The notes under the pieces: generated by a model
Told to the model about the DNA's origin: nothing
Seen by the model: only the letters and a program-made list of their open reading frames with translations
Databases searched by the model: none
Made by a program: the position numbers and the translations under genes
Assembly: GCF_000166195.2 (NCBI RefSeq)
Contig: NZ_CM001403.1
Coordinates: 2,746,432 to 2,810,431, forward strand
Direction of reading: 5' to 3'
DNA: 64,000 nt
Source: Mucilaginibacter paludis DSM 18603
Lineage (GTDB): Bacteria > Bacteroidota > Bacteroidia > Sphingobacteriales > Sphingobacteriaceae
In this document: positions 37,759-46,928 of the stretch, piece after piece
Layout: the number at the start of each line of letters is the position of its first letter
Numbering within the stretch: the stretch's first letter is position 1

Positions 37759-38211
37759 ATGGAAACATTAACATTCCGGCCACATCCGTTTTATGCATTA
37801 GCTAAAACTGCGCCTGTCCTGTTGATTGCTGCATTGGTCAGCATATTGGGCTATTATATACATCCGTTGTTCATCTTACCAGGTATTGCGACTTGCTTAT
37901 ATGGATGGTACAGGTACTTCTATATTTGTGCGATCAAATACGTATTGGATGCCCATACCCTGCAAACAAGTTGCGGTTTATTCAATAAACGGATTGATAG
38001 CTTAGCGTTGTTTAGGATCAAGGATTATGTGATTACACAATCACTCCTGATGCGTATTACAGGATTAATGAATATGACATTGATCAGCACGGATATGACC
38101 AACAATACGCTTACGATGTATGGTATTGACTATCATCCGGAATTGGTTGATCAGCTTGGCGAGGCGATACGCGCCGCAAGGCAAAACAATAAAATTTTAG
38201 AATTGAGCTAA
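37759..38211 (+). CDS. PH-domain (DUF304/YdbS-like) membrane protein
   Basis: A 150-residue protein with two membrane helices (APVLLIAALVSILGYYIHPL; FILPGIATCLYGWYRYFYI) followed by a bacterial PH domain (VLDAHTLQTSCGLFNKRIDS, LFRIKDYVITQSLLMRITGL). It is the last backbone gene before the cargo. Its last 26 codons recur, diverged, at 53986-54062, which marks the edge of an insertion. Confidence 0.7.
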   Translation: METLTFRPHPFYALAKTAPVLLIAALVSILGYYIHPLFILPGIATCLYGWYRYFYICAIKYVLDAHTLQTSCGLFNKRIDSLALFRIKDYVITQSLLMRITGLMNMTLISTDMTNNTLTMYGIDYHPELVDQLGEAIRAARQNNKILELS

Positions 38212-38246
38212 GGACGGTTATGATCTGCGGCGTTGTATCTGCATAT
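38134..38246 (+). repeat. Left copy of a ~112-bp repeat flanking the cargo island
   Basis: The 3' end of the PH-domain gene plus about 35 bp downstream match 53986-54097 closely (the last 26 codons differ at a few positions, then TCTGCG.CGTTG.ATCTGCATAT). The two copies bracket the 15.8-kb defence-like cargo. Confidence 0.75.
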
Positions 38247-38483
38247 ATGGCTGACGAAGATTTAAATCTTTGCAAAAAAAGTATCAGAGAGCACCTCGCG
38301 TTTAAATTTCAGCGCTTTTCCGATTATTCATGTGGGTTGGAGTTTACCTGCAGGGGGCTAATTGTACTTCTCTTCGCGAACCTGATACTGGTGGTGTTTT
38401 CCATCGATAATGTTCAGTTATCCTTTGTTGATAGAATGTATGATCAAGTGGTTAAAAGCATTTCTAACAAAACAGATCAATAG
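38220..38483 (+). CDS. Doubtful small membrane protein
   Basis: An 87-residue frame with one hydrophobic stretch (LIVLLFANLILVVFSI). No family is recognised, and its first codons lie inside the repeat that in the right copy is part of a gene on the other strand. It may be non-coding. Reported only because nothing else covers this stretch. Confidence 0.22.
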   Translation: MICGVVSAYMADEDLNLCKKSIREHLAFKFQRFSDYSCGLEFTCRGLIVLLFANLILVVFSIDNVQLSFVDRMYDQVVKSISNKTDQ

Positions 38484-38525
38484 GACCAAAACCATATAAA
38501 ATATTGAATTAAATACTGTTTGGGT

Positions 38526-38554
38526 AAGTCCCGCCGGAATGGCTGGGCTTTTTT
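38526..38554 (+). terminator. Intrinsic terminator
   Basis: AAGTCCCGCC and GGCTGGGCTT pair with one mismatch and one T-G pair around a 5-nt loop, followed by Ts. The rest of 38555-38800 has no gene that I can see. Confidence 0.6.
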
Positions 38555-38800
38555 ATCGATTTTGGATTATCGCGCTCAATTTAAGATTACAATCGGCCTC
38601 CCGAAGCATTGGGGTGACCTTATATATAGCATTCCATTCTTTGATGTGTTCTAAATCGGCAGAAATGCCAGGCCCTTTCACACAACGTATATTAAGAAAC
38701 AAACGAAAATTTACTAGGCCTTAATGAACAAAAGTAAATGACCACGAACCGTTGATGTGAAGTCATTTAAAATTCGATGCTGTTTCCGTACCTTTGCACT

Positions 38801-38873
38801 GCCGTTGTAGCTCAGTAAGGCAGAGCGCCTGGTTTCGGCCAGGAGGTCGCAGGTTCGATCCCTGCCAGCCTGC
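38801..38873 (+). tRNA. Degenerate tRNA-like gene (possibly Arg-TCG)
   Basis: The D-arm (TAGCTCAG...GAGC), variable region and T-arm (GCAGG-TTCGATC-CCTGC) are intact and correctly spaced. The acceptor stem pairs only in four of seven positions because the last three bases of the 3' strand do not match GCC. The anticodon stem CCTGG/CCAGG closes a 6-nt loop (TTTCGG) instead of seven. The T-arm and acceptor can instead pair with downstream sequence (CTGCCAGCC with GGCTGGCAG at 38886-38894). It is a tRNA relic or tRNA mimic rather than a working tRNA. Confidence 0.5.
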
Positions 38874-38914
38874 GAAATAGTCGTGGGCTGGCAGCATCGA
38901 TAAATCATTTTTTT

Positions 38915-39661
38915 ATGGCAGCTCCTCAAAGTTATCCCCTTTATCAAGCTTATGTTACGAATGTTCGCGATTTCCTTTTAGCAGAGACAGAAATACGACG
39001 TTTAATTAATCGTGCTATGAAAGGCGGCCGCGAACAAACGGTTAATGTACAGACGAAGGTATACGCTTTAATATACTCCACATTTGCGGAAGCAAATTTT
39101 ATTAAAATGGTATTAACACCATATGGCTTTGATCAACCTTTTATTGATCAGATTCTACATGAACGCAACAACCTCCAGCAAAAGTGGATTAAATGCTTAG
39201 AACTTGCCTTTCAAAAATTTACTGCAACCCGTAAAGGATCTGAAGTACCAAATAAAGTGCAGGAATTAAAGCGAATCATATTAAGATACGTAATAGAGCC
39301 AAGTATAATCAGGAACAAGTTAGCCCATGGACAAATAAGTGTCGCCACTAACAGTTCCAACACAGTTGTAAATAACGAGATAACAGACAAAATTAATGAT
39401 TTGAGTTTTGTCAATATTATGCGCTTATTTTACATAAATCAGGCGTTATGTGACATTATGGAAGACTTAATTGAATCACCAGATATGGCTCATCGAGACA
39501 ATTACTACCCCAAATATCAAGCACTCGAAACATATATAGAGAAAAGTGAAATCTGGACAAACGAGTCTAAATTGCAACACGGAAATATGAAGAAAATGAT
39601 TCCTTCTAAAAAGGAAAAAGCCATAAGGCAAGCTGCAGCCAATAACACCGCCACTATTTAG
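38915..39661 (+). CDS. HEPN-domain protein, probable ribonuclease
   Basis: A 248-residue, largely helical protein. IIRNKLAHGQ (residues 131-140) gives the HEPN Rx4-6H catalytic motif (R133, H138). The preceding helices (VYALIYSTFAEANFIKMVLT) suit a HEPN bundle similar to the MAE_28990-type nucleases. HEPN RNases cut tRNA or mRNA in toxin-antitoxin and abortive-infection systems. No obvious antitoxin follows directly. The tRNA-like gene ends 41 nt upstream. Codon use is more A/T-rich than in the ICE backbone, suggesting separate acquisition. Confidence 0.62.
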   Translation: MAAPQSYPLYQAYVTNVRDFLLAETEIRRLINRAMKGGREQTVNVQTKVYALIYSTFAEANFIKMVLTPYGFDQPFIDQILHERNNLQQKWIKCLELAFQKFTATRKGSEVPNKVQELKRIILRYVIEPSIIRNKLAHGQISVATNSSNTVVNNEITDKINDLSFVNIMRLFYINQALCDIMEDLIESPDMAHRDNYYPKYQALETYIEKSEIWTNESKLQHGNMKKMIPSKKEKAIRQAAANNTATI

Positions 39662-39711
39662 GCTTAATTGAATTTTAGGCTTTTATTATCTAAATGCTTA
39701 AATTTGTTAAT

Positions 39712-39927
39712 ATGGAACGGATAACCATAAATATTCCTGATTCGCAAAGCGAAGAAATTAAAAGCTTTTTGAAAAGTAAGGGGATTGTTGTGGACAGTCC
39801 CAAGTCATTGAATATAGAAGCCTACCAGAAAAAAATCGCAAATATTGGCGTGTGGACTGATGAAGACCTAAAATTATTTGATGATAACAGGAAATTGCTC
39901 GACAACTTTAATCCACAGGAATGGTAA
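39712..39927 (+). CDS. Antitoxin of a VapBC-type module
   Basis: A 71-residue acidic protein started at 39712 (MERITINIPDSQSEEIKSFL). The N-terminus is a beta-strand plus helix suited to DNA binding; the C-terminus is acidic (WTDEDLKLFDDNRKLLDNF) and would wrap the toxin. It overlaps the PIN toxin gene by 7 nt. The family label is inferred from the partner and size. Confidence 0.75.
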   Translation: MERITINIPDSQSEEIKSFLKSKGIVVDSPKSLNIEAYQKKIANIGVWTDEDLKLFDDNRKLLDNFNPQEW

Positions 39928-40295
39928 TTGATACTTGCATATTCATTGATCATTTACGTTCCAAAGACAGAACAAACACAACGCTGGCCAAATTGCCTAC
40001 AGACGAACCAGCCTATGTATCAGTTGTGACACTTTTTGAGTTGTATTGCGGAGCAAATACTCCTGAGAAAAAATTAGATATCGCCGCTGTTACCGAAGAC
40101 CTGAATATATTGCCTTTCGATGCTACCGTCGCCGAAAAGGCCGGGGATATTTTTAGGGCCCTTAAACGCCAAAATAAAGGTATTGGGCCGCAAGACACAA
40201 TGATTGCCGCAACTTGCCTCGTTTTCGATCAGCCAATTCTAACACGAAATAAAGATCATTTTAAAAGAGTTGACAATCTGAAAATACTTCGATAA
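39921..40295 (+). CDS. PIN-domain toxin, VapC-like
   Basis: A 124-residue PIN nuclease with the acidic residues in place: VIDTCIFIDHLR (first Asp), TLFELYCGAN (Glu), GPQDTMIAATCLV (Asp) and TRNKDHFKRV (last Asp). VapC toxins cleave tRNA or rRNA when freed from the antitoxin. The next gene starts directly after its stop. Confidence 0.88.
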   Translation: MVIDTCIFIDHLRSKDRTNTTLAKLPTDEPAYVSVVTLFELYCGANTPEKKLDIAAVTEDLNILPFDATVAEKAGDIFRALKRQNKGIGPQDTMIAATCLVFDQPILTRNKDHFKRVDNLKILR

Positions 40296-41405
40296 TTGAA
40301 AAACTTTTTGCCACCAAGCCTTCGTAACCCAACTCGTTTAGGGGATTTTATATTGTCAACCTTTATGGATGAATGGCACTATTTAAATTCGTTAAGGTTA
40401 CATAGTGGTCAGATACAACAAGTTCCATTTGATGTTATTTTAAATGATAATCCGATGGACATTGCAGATGGTGTATCGCGGGTAGAAACCAAATTCGGTA
40501 TGATCTTCTTTGATCTGTTTGAAAACCTTGTAATCAAGCATTACAATGACGATACGGTTAAACTAATGTTTTATACAGAGATCAAAAATCCAAATAAGCC
40601 TTTAAATTTTTTTCGTCAGCTTCAGGAGGAGTTAGGTGGAGGGTGGCATTATGATCCTAAATTTTCCACTTTTCAGATGATCGACAAGGTAACGAACTTG
40701 GCGAAAGGGAAATTTGAGTCAGCTTCGGATCAAGTGTTCCACACCTGGCATCATGCCGACTTCAGCTTTTCTTTAAATTTTCAAATTGATCCACTGCGGA
40801 GGTTGGTGTTTTCGGTATCTCATAAGGTAAAAAAAGAAATTGATCGCTCTGTCAGAGCTAAAGGCACATTAGTTCCTTTTATAAAGAATGATTTAAACAA
40901 AGTTTTATTGAATGAAGCTTTAAAAGAAGTTCCACATCTTGAGGATGGCAAAATCAAATTCACCGACTATTATTATCAATTAAATGAACCGGAATTTGGA
41001 ATATTTGAACGGGCAGAGCTGAAAGTTTTTAGTAATCATAAACAAATCGGGCCAAATACTCACAGCGTAGTCACTTACTACAGTAAATATGAAGTCAATA
41101 CTGATAAAGTGCTGCGCCTGATTGATCAGTTAGTTGATATTTATGGGACTGATGATTATGGCTCTCGCGAATTAGAATTACATGAGGTAGAATTTATTGA
41201 CAAAAGCGAATCCTGGACGGGTCGTAGTTGGTTAGTCAATCAACACCATGCCCTGCAAGATCTCAGTAATCCTTCAGAATATACTGTTTATCAGGTTAGA
41301 ATAGGCCTCGATAATATCGGTAATGCCGATGACCTGGGCCTTAATCTCTCCATCAATGGCTTCAATTCGCTGCTTGAATATGATGCCTTAATGAAAGCTA
41401 ATTAA
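40296..41405 (+). CDS. Unknown protein directly downstream of VapBC
   Basis: A 369-residue protein. The frame begins with TTG immediately after the VapC stop; the next ATG is at 40365, so the start is uncertain. It is soluble and beta-rich in the middle (HADFSFSLNFQIDPLRRLVF; FGIFERAELKVFSNHKQIGP). No catalytic motif is recognised. Its zero-gap position suggests it is co-transcribed with the toxin pair. It might be a third component or an independent defence protein; no evidence decides. Confidence 0.6.
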   Translation: MKNFLPPSLRNPTRLGDFILSTFMDEWHYLNSLRLHSGQIQQVPFDVILNDNPMDIADGVSRVETKFGMIFFDLFENLVIKHYNDDTVKLMFYTEIKNPNKPLNFFRQLQEELGGGWHYDPKFSTFQMIDKVTNLAKGKFESASDQVFHTWHHADFSFSLNFQIDPLRRLVFSVSHKVKKEIDRSVRAKGTLVPFIKNDLNKVLLNEALKEVPHLEDGKIKFTDYYYQLNEPEFGIFERAELKVFSNHKQIGPNTHSVVTYYSKYEVNTDKVLRLIDQLVDIYGTDDYGSRELELHEVEFIDKSESWTGRSWLVNQHHALQDLSNPSEYTVYQVRIGLDNIGNADDLGLNLSINGFNSLLEYDALMKAN

Positions 41406-41651
41406 GAATCTTTTTACTTACCCATCAGCTGGTTTTGTTGTACTGAAAACGAGCGCAAACTCCTATAAACAAGATATAAATTCCATATACTGGGACACAA
41501 ATAATCGTAAAATTTATTAAAATTCAAATTTTGCTATTATTTAACTATCTGATTTATAGGTTACTGAAAAAAACAATTTTCAAAGATTAAAAAAAAAACG
41601 GAGCTTGTAAGAAGAGGTAAAATAAAATTAATAAGGGCAGTGTGACATTTT

Positions 41652-43268
41652 ATGAAAAATTTTCTTTCCGTAAGCAACCCAAACAAATATGAGATTTTTA
41701 TATCTAACTTACTTAAGCGTCAAAAATTCATTGCCGGTAAAGACCTTGTGAAATTCCTAAAAGAAACTTTTCCTATTAGAGATGATAACGCCAGGAAAAT
41801 TATTCAACGCGCTGTTGCTGAAGGATACTTGCATTCATCGTCGCCTTTAACTTTCGGGAATGGTCAGTTTGTCTATCTGAAACCCACAGTATCGCTCACC
41901 TACGATATTGTAATGCAAATATGCAAAGCTAATCGTCCGCCACTGTACCGACTTATGGCAGCTTTGGATGACAATGATGGTGTCTTATCTTATTTTGAAG
42001 CCTCCAAAATTACGGCGTCACCAGATGAGCAAACATCATCAAAGGTTAATACCACAAATCAGTTGATTAATCAATTGGTCAAATTAGAATTCGTTTATGA
42101 AAAAGCAGATGACAACGGCGTTAGGTACATATTAGAACGGCAGTTACAAAACGATGTGGGCGAAGAACAACGAAGAATGGCTGTACACTACAATAAGATG
42201 ATTATGGATTGTATGTTCATTCCAGATATTTTAAGGTGGTTGAAGAAAAGCAACATCGTTGATAATACGATGTTTCTTTACAGGAATAAAAAAACGCCAG
42301 GTGTAGGTGCCGAACAAAATGGATTAATCTGGGATGCACTTGCATATACAAAAACTACCGGCATTAACCCAATCGTTGGCGCTAAGGCCGATTCGATAGA
42401 AAAACAAAGCTTTGTGCCCTTAGATATTGTTATAAGCAGACCTTACGATCAACTGGATTTAGACGGCTTTTATAATCGTATACAAATAGTCCTGAACGCC
42501 GTAAAAGAAGGTAAAAGAAAGGTGTTGCCAATCGTCATTTATCGTTCAGCTTCAGAACTTGTCCTCAATAGGTTAGCAAAGCTTGGCTTCATTGCATTTG
42601 ATATTGCCTCCATTTTTGGTAGTAAAATCCATGAGGTAATTGATAAAGTTGGGCAAATCTATATCGGGTATGAATCTTCCGAAGTTAATTTGGGGACGAC
42701 TGTCGCCTCCATATTGAACACGTTACAAGCAGCAGGCCAGGAAGAAAATTTGACTGATCTAAAAGGCATTCTATTTGAATATTTGATGTACCCCTTGTTA
42801 AAAACACTTTATCCCAATGCTGAGATCATTCATGGGAAAACGTTGACTGAGAAAAAAGCTGATGGACAAAAGGAATATTACGAATATGATTATATAATTA
42901 AATCTTCCAATCCTAAAGAGATGCTTATTGTTGAATTAAAAGGTTATTCTGCTCATGCCAATATACCGGTCGGTGATTCGAATACTAAAAACACGCTTCG
43001 CTGGTTTTTTCGCAGAACACTACCATTCGCGCAGAAATGGTTTAAAAAGGAAATCGAAGAAGGGGCGCATTTTGCCGGAACGTTTATGACTTCAGCAGGG
43101 TTTTATGATAATGGCCATGAGTTTCTTGCGAGGCTTTCTAAAACAAAGATAAAACCTAAGAAATTGGAAATTGGTTATGATGGTGAAGATTTATTAGCAC
43201 TGCTTGACGCCAACGACTTTGAAAAAATAAAAAAGACAATTGAAAGGTTTTATTCAAAACCAGATTAA
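41652..43268 (+). CDS. Winged-helix plus PD-(D/E)xK-like nuclease protein, candidate defence gene
   Basis: A 538-residue protein. The N-terminal 80 residues look like a winged helix (FIAGKDLVKFLKETFPIRDD). Near residue 410, YEYDYIIKSSN followed by MLIVELKGYSAHAN gives D...ExK, the restriction-nuclease core. The remainder is mixed alpha/beta. The 246-nt spacer upstream is A/T-rich and holds no gene. It may act alone. Function is inferred from the motif only. Confidence 0.55.
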   Translation: MKNFLSVSNPNKYEIFISNLLKRQKFIAGKDLVKFLKETFPIRDDNARKIIQRAVAEGYLHSSSPLTFGNGQFVYLKPTVSLTYDIVMQICKANRPPLYRLMAALDDNDGVLSYFEASKITASPDEQTSSKVNTTNQLINQLVKLEFVYEKADDNGVRYILERQLQNDVGEEQRRMAVHYNKMIMDCMFIPDILRWLKKSNIVDNTMFLYRNKKTPGVGAEQNGLIWDALAYTKTTGINPIVGAKADSIEKQSFVPLDIVISRPYDQLDLDGFYNRIQIVLNAVKEGKRKVLPIVIYRSASELVLNRLAKLGFIAFDIASIFGSKIHEVIDKVGQIYIGYESSEVNLGTTVASILNTLQAAGQEENLTDLKGILFEYLMYPLLKTLYPNAEIIHGKTLTEKKADGQKEYYEYDYIIKSSNPKEMLIVELKGYSAHANIPVGDSNTKNTLRWFFRRTLPFAQKWFKKEIEEGAHFAGTFMTSAGFYDNGHEFLARLSKTKIKPKKLEIGYDGEDLLALLDANDFEKIKKTIERFYSKPD

Positions 43269-43296
43269 TTCACAATCCTAATTTTGCTATCCAAGC

Positions 43297-43467
43297 TTAT
43301 CGGTTCGTTTCGTCCGGAACAGCGATCATTAACAGTCGTCTCGGGCGTTTAATACCGACATAAACGATTCTCATCTCTTCCTCATTTGCTAAACTGACAT
43401 TGTTTTGAAGCATAGTCGCTAAAGGTTTTAATCTTTTGTTGTAGTTCTTGCAGTGTTTGATCCAGCA
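43297..43467 (-). pseudogene. C-terminal remnant of a UvrD-type (SF1) helicase
   Basis: On the minus strand a frame without start codon reads LATMLQNNVSLANEEEMRIV, then YVGIKRPRRLLMIAVPDE and a stop at 43297-43299. The EEE.R..YVG..R..R.L pattern is motif VI of superfamily 1 helicases, as in UvrD and GajB. Only about 57 codons are left, so it is a relic of an earlier gene, possibly another defence system, in the same hotspot. Most of the gap 43269-43557 is covered by it. Confidence 0.6.
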
Positions 43468-43557
43468 TTTTCAAAAAAATAAATTAAAAGCAGAAGTCCC
43501 TTCGTCGAAATCTGGCCTTAAAATTTGCATTGATAATTCTCTTATCTTTAGCCTAAT

Positions 43558-45717
43558 ATGCACATCCCGGAAGAAGAAAAAACGAAGATTCTAAAAGAAA
43601 TCAATGACAGGGTAACTATATTAGAGGAAAAGATACGCAAATATGGTGCGTTTACAGTCATTGCGAACAGTATCTATCGGTTCTTTACCGCGCCTACACA
43701 GGAAATTCAGTACAGAAAATTTGAAGGAAGTGCTTTAGTTCCTGAATACCTCGCCCTGATCTGCCTTAAATTCCCGTTTGAGTATGGTATCCGGGAGTTA
43801 AGTAATGCACATGAGCTTCCTGGTGACCTACATACGATAGAGACGTTGGCAAAAGAGATCATCGCGCTGTTTACCTCCCTACACAATTTTAGTTATAAAC
43901 CCTTTAACGCCAACGGATCGATCTCCGAAATGGATTATATTGCGCTGTCAATCTCGAATGAAGAGCTACATGTCCGTAATGAAACTTTTGAGGAACACCA
44001 TTGGGAACGCCTGGAAAATCTGTACAAACCCTACAATGATTATTTTAAACAGAAATTAGGGTTTACAGTGGATGAGGCCATCCGGTTGTGCCTGACGATC
44101 CAGGATTATATGTCGGAAAAATCTACCGAAGCGTTGATCGGCAGGAAGGACCATGTAAAGGAAATGCTCGATGAGATCAGGGCGTATAAATACAGAAACG
44201 TACCCACAAAGAATTTTTATCCACCGGAATGGCTTGAACAATACAAACAGATGGCCGACGAAGATATATCCTTCCACCTTCGTTCGTCGATGGCACTATC
44301 TTTTATCGCTAGGTTAGGGCATGACCTGTCGTTTACCGCTGCTGAGATCGCAGCGATGGAAGATATTGACCTAGCTACAGTTGACAAATTCCTGAAAGTT
44401 TTTAGCCTGAATTTTGGAGAGGTTGATACTAATTTTGGCCTGCCTACCATTTTCCATCCCTTAAAGGACAAGCCACTTGCGCACCACGACGGAAGGTATA
44501 TTTGTCCGTCAATCTTTTTAATGGATTATGCATTGGACCGCATATTTGCCAAAACTCTCTATGCTGATAACAAGAAAAAAGATGCCTACGGAAAATGGCG
44601 GCATAATTATTTATTAGACACCGCGATGGGCTACCTCATCGGTGTGCTGAAAACCAATTCCTTTCATACCAACCTGTTCTATGGTGAATATGAGCTGGAC
44701 GGGATCATCTTTATCGATAATGACGTATTCTTTGTGGAGGCGAAGGGCCATCAGATCAACGACCGGGCTAAAAAAGGTTTTTTTGACCGCATCCAGGAGC
44801 ATGTAGACGAGATCGTTGAGGCTTCCCACGCGCAGGCGATCCGCGCCTATGAATATTTGAAAGGCAACCCGCAGGCGGAGTTTCGGGATAAACGCTATAA
44901 GCCCGTGATCTTAGACGGCAGCAAGTTTAAAAACGCATATTTCATTTCCTTAACGCTGGAAGGCATAAAATCCATTTCAACAAGCCTAAAGGCGGGTAAT
45001 TCACTGGGCTTATTCGGCCCGGACACCTTTCCCTGGATTGTCAGCCTTTACGACCTGAAAGTGGTCTGCGAGCACATGGAAGGACCAGCCTATCTTATTC
45101 ATTATATCCACCGCCGAAGAGAGTTTTTTAAAAGGAAAACCTACCTTGTTGACGATGAGCTGGACCTGCTGGCATTTTACCTGAAGCAAAGCCTGCGTTT
45201 TGATGATCTTGATTTGCAGTACGGGGAAGGCAACAGGTATTTTAAACTCACTTCCTATCACGAGACCTTTAACAAGTACTATGACGGCCAGCAGGGCTTG
45301 CTAAAAAAACCGCTCCCGAAGATGGTGCATTTTGCGAAAGCCCAGATCAAAACCCTCGTTCATGCCCTGGAAACGGCGAACATTGAAAATGCGATCGATG
45401 CGGCGATACACATCCTCGAACTGGGCGTTTCCACGCAAAAGACATTGATCGCCAATATCGAACGCACCAAAAAAAGATACCGGAAAGACGGCGATAACCA
45501 CGATTTCAGGATCGTAGGCGATGATGTGGCGGACGGTAAGACGTTTATGCTTTCCTACTGGACGGGACACGACCTACCGGCATTCTTAGCGTTCTTTTAC
45601 GAGAACATCCTTAGCCAGTACCATAAGGAAACAACCGATGAGTTCTTTGCCTTGCTTGACGTGGGCAAGTCGGACTATAAATTCATCAAAGTACATTACC
45701 TAACCAAAGTACGATGA
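43558..45717 (+). CDS. PD-(D/E)xK-like protein, first gene of the putative defence operon
   Basis: A 719-residue soluble protein. YELDGIIFIDNDVFFVEAKG (about residues 377-396) is a near-ideal PD-(D/E)xK core (D380, ExK at 394-396). An N-terminal coiled-coil-like segment (EEKTKILKEINDRVTILEEK) and a long helical N-terminal half precede it. I do not recognise the whole architecture. It overlaps the next gene by 4 nt (ATGA), so the operon is translationally coupled. TATCTTTA lies 8 nt before the start and may be a promoter element. Confidence 0.65.
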   Translation: MHIPEEEKTKILKEINDRVTILEEKIRKYGAFTVIANSIYRFFTAPTQEIQYRKFEGSALVPEYLALICLKFPFEYGIRELSNAHELPGDLHTIETLAKEIIALFTSLHNFSYKPFNANGSISEMDYIALSISNEELHVRNETFEEHHWERLENLYKPYNDYFKQKLGFTVDEAIRLCLTIQDYMSEKSTEALIGRKDHVKEMLDEIRAYKYRNVPTKNFYPPEWLEQYKQMADEDISFHLRSSMALSFIARLGHDLSFTAAEIAAMEDIDLATVDKFLKVFSLNFGEVDTNFGLPTIFHPLKDKPLAHHDGRYICPSIFLMDYALDRIFAKTLYADNKKKDAYGKWRHNYLLDTAMGYLIGVLKTNSFHTNLFYGEYELDGIIFIDNDVFFVEAKGHQINDRAKKGFFDRIQEHVDEIVEASHAQAIRAYEYLKGNPQAEFRDKRYKPVILDGSKFKNAYFISLTLEGIKSISTSLKAGNSLGLFGPDTFPWIVSLYDLKVVCEHMEGPAYLIHYIHRRREFFKRKTYLVDDELDLLAFYLKQSLRFDDLDLQYGEGNRYFKLTSYHETFNKYYDGQQGLLKKPLPKMVHFAKAQIKTLVHALETANIENAIDAAIHILELGVSTQKTLIANIERTKKRYRKDGDNHDFRIVGDDVADGKTFMLSYWTGHDLPAFLAFFYENILSQYHKETTDEFFALLDVGKSDYKFIKVHYLTKVR

Positions 45718-46928
45718 TGACGATGATAACGCCGACGACCTTAGATTCCTTGAAATCATGTATGGAGATCAACAATGGCGGCCTTTTTTTCAGCCTGTTA
45801 AAAGACCCTGAAAATCAGCACTTCTATGCGGCTAAAGTAAAAAATGTAAAAAACGCCTATTTCACGCCCGAGATCGATACGATCCGGTGGAATGATGATG
45901 TGATCAGGAACAGCGCCACAAATAGCCAGGGTTTTCCGTTTGATGAAATCATCATCGATGTGTCCCTTAGCGGCACGCTCAGCGAATACAACAACCGGGG
46001 AATTACGTTCAGCTCGCAACCAGTCGAATTTCATTTCACCATACAGGCCTTTGTATTTCAGGGTCAATTCAGCGTATCGCGGGAGAATATAAAGCTGCTT
46101 AATGCTGAGCAGAAGGTCACGCTCCTTTTTCATAAAAATTATGAGCAGGAGATCGACCGCCTGGGCATCAAATTGTTGTTCGAGGAAACCTATCAGGGCG
46201 ACGAGGCATTTACCTTTTTCACCAGGATATGGAAGCTGGTCGACCGGACCAATCCAACACAGGTAACCGATAGCAGCCATGACTACTTTGATGAGTTTGT
46301 TGAATGTCACAGAAACATCTTGTATAGTGTGGCAATGTCTAATATCTGGGGACGCTATATTACTACCTATGGCAGCAATTATTATTACTTCCAGGGCAAC
46401 AAGGTATTCCCGGTAAACCTGGACTATAACGATAACCGATTCATCTTTTACCTGGAAAATGCCATTGAAGAGATTTATACGTTTTACGAGCGGCTTGCCT
46501 ACCTTTTTTACCTGTTCATGCAGCCCACGGGCCTGTCCGGCGCAGCCTTATCTTTTAACAAGCTGTTTGAGCGAAAGACAAAAAAGGAGCTGAAACAAAA
46601 ATTCCCGCAACTGGCCAATGATGCGAATTATCAATGGTTCGAGAAAAGATTTTCGAAAGAACACAAAACACTTTCCGGCTACCGGCACCCCTTGATCCAC
46701 TATCAGACCAGCAATACCTTTATTAAAGGCAGCTATAATTCGTCGGTAAAACGTATCTGGCTCGCCAACGCCGGTGGCAACGAACAGGCCTTGCAGCAGC
46801 TTGCGAACGATATCCGGGCCATACAACGCTTTGTCAACAACGAACTCGCCAAATGCCGCGATGCTTTTGAAAAGGCCATCCTGATCGTTGAAAACCTGCC
46901 GCCGCTGGGCCAACCGCCCGTAATATGA
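45714..46928 (+). CDS. Possible HEPN protein, second gene of the putative defence operon
   Basis: A 404-residue protein with a beta-rich N-terminal half and a helical C-terminal half. SGYRHPLIHYQTS (residues 320-332) carries an Rx4H motif (R323, H328) in a helical region, as in HEPN RNases. The rest is not recognised. It overlaps both neighbours by 4 nt. A nuclease role is inference from a short motif. Confidence 0.5.
   Translation: MMTMITPTTLDSLKSCMEINNGGLFFSLLKDPENQHFYAAKVKNVKNAYFTPEIDTIRWNDDVIRNSATNSQGFPFDEIIIDVSLSGTLSEYNNRGITFSSQPVEFHFTIQAFVFQGQFSVSRENIKLLNAEQKVTLLFHKNYEQEIDRLGIKLLFEETYQGDEAFTFFTRIWKLVDRTNPTQVTDSSHDYFDEFVECHRNILYSVAMSNIWGRYITTYGSNYYYFQGNKVFPVNLDYNDNRFIFYLENAIEEIYTFYERLAYLFYLFMQPTGLSGAALSFNKLFERKTKKELKQKFPQLANDANYQWFEKRFSKEHKTLSGYRHPLIHYQTSNTFIKGSYNSSVKRIWLANAGGNEQALQQLANDIRAIQRFVNNELAKCRDAFEKAILIVENLPPLGQPPVI

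Noticed and set aside
38714..38947. Minus-strand frame with AGRDRTCDL-type sequence
   Set aside because: This is the well-known false translation of a tRNA gene; it reflects the tRNA-like sequence at 38801-38873.
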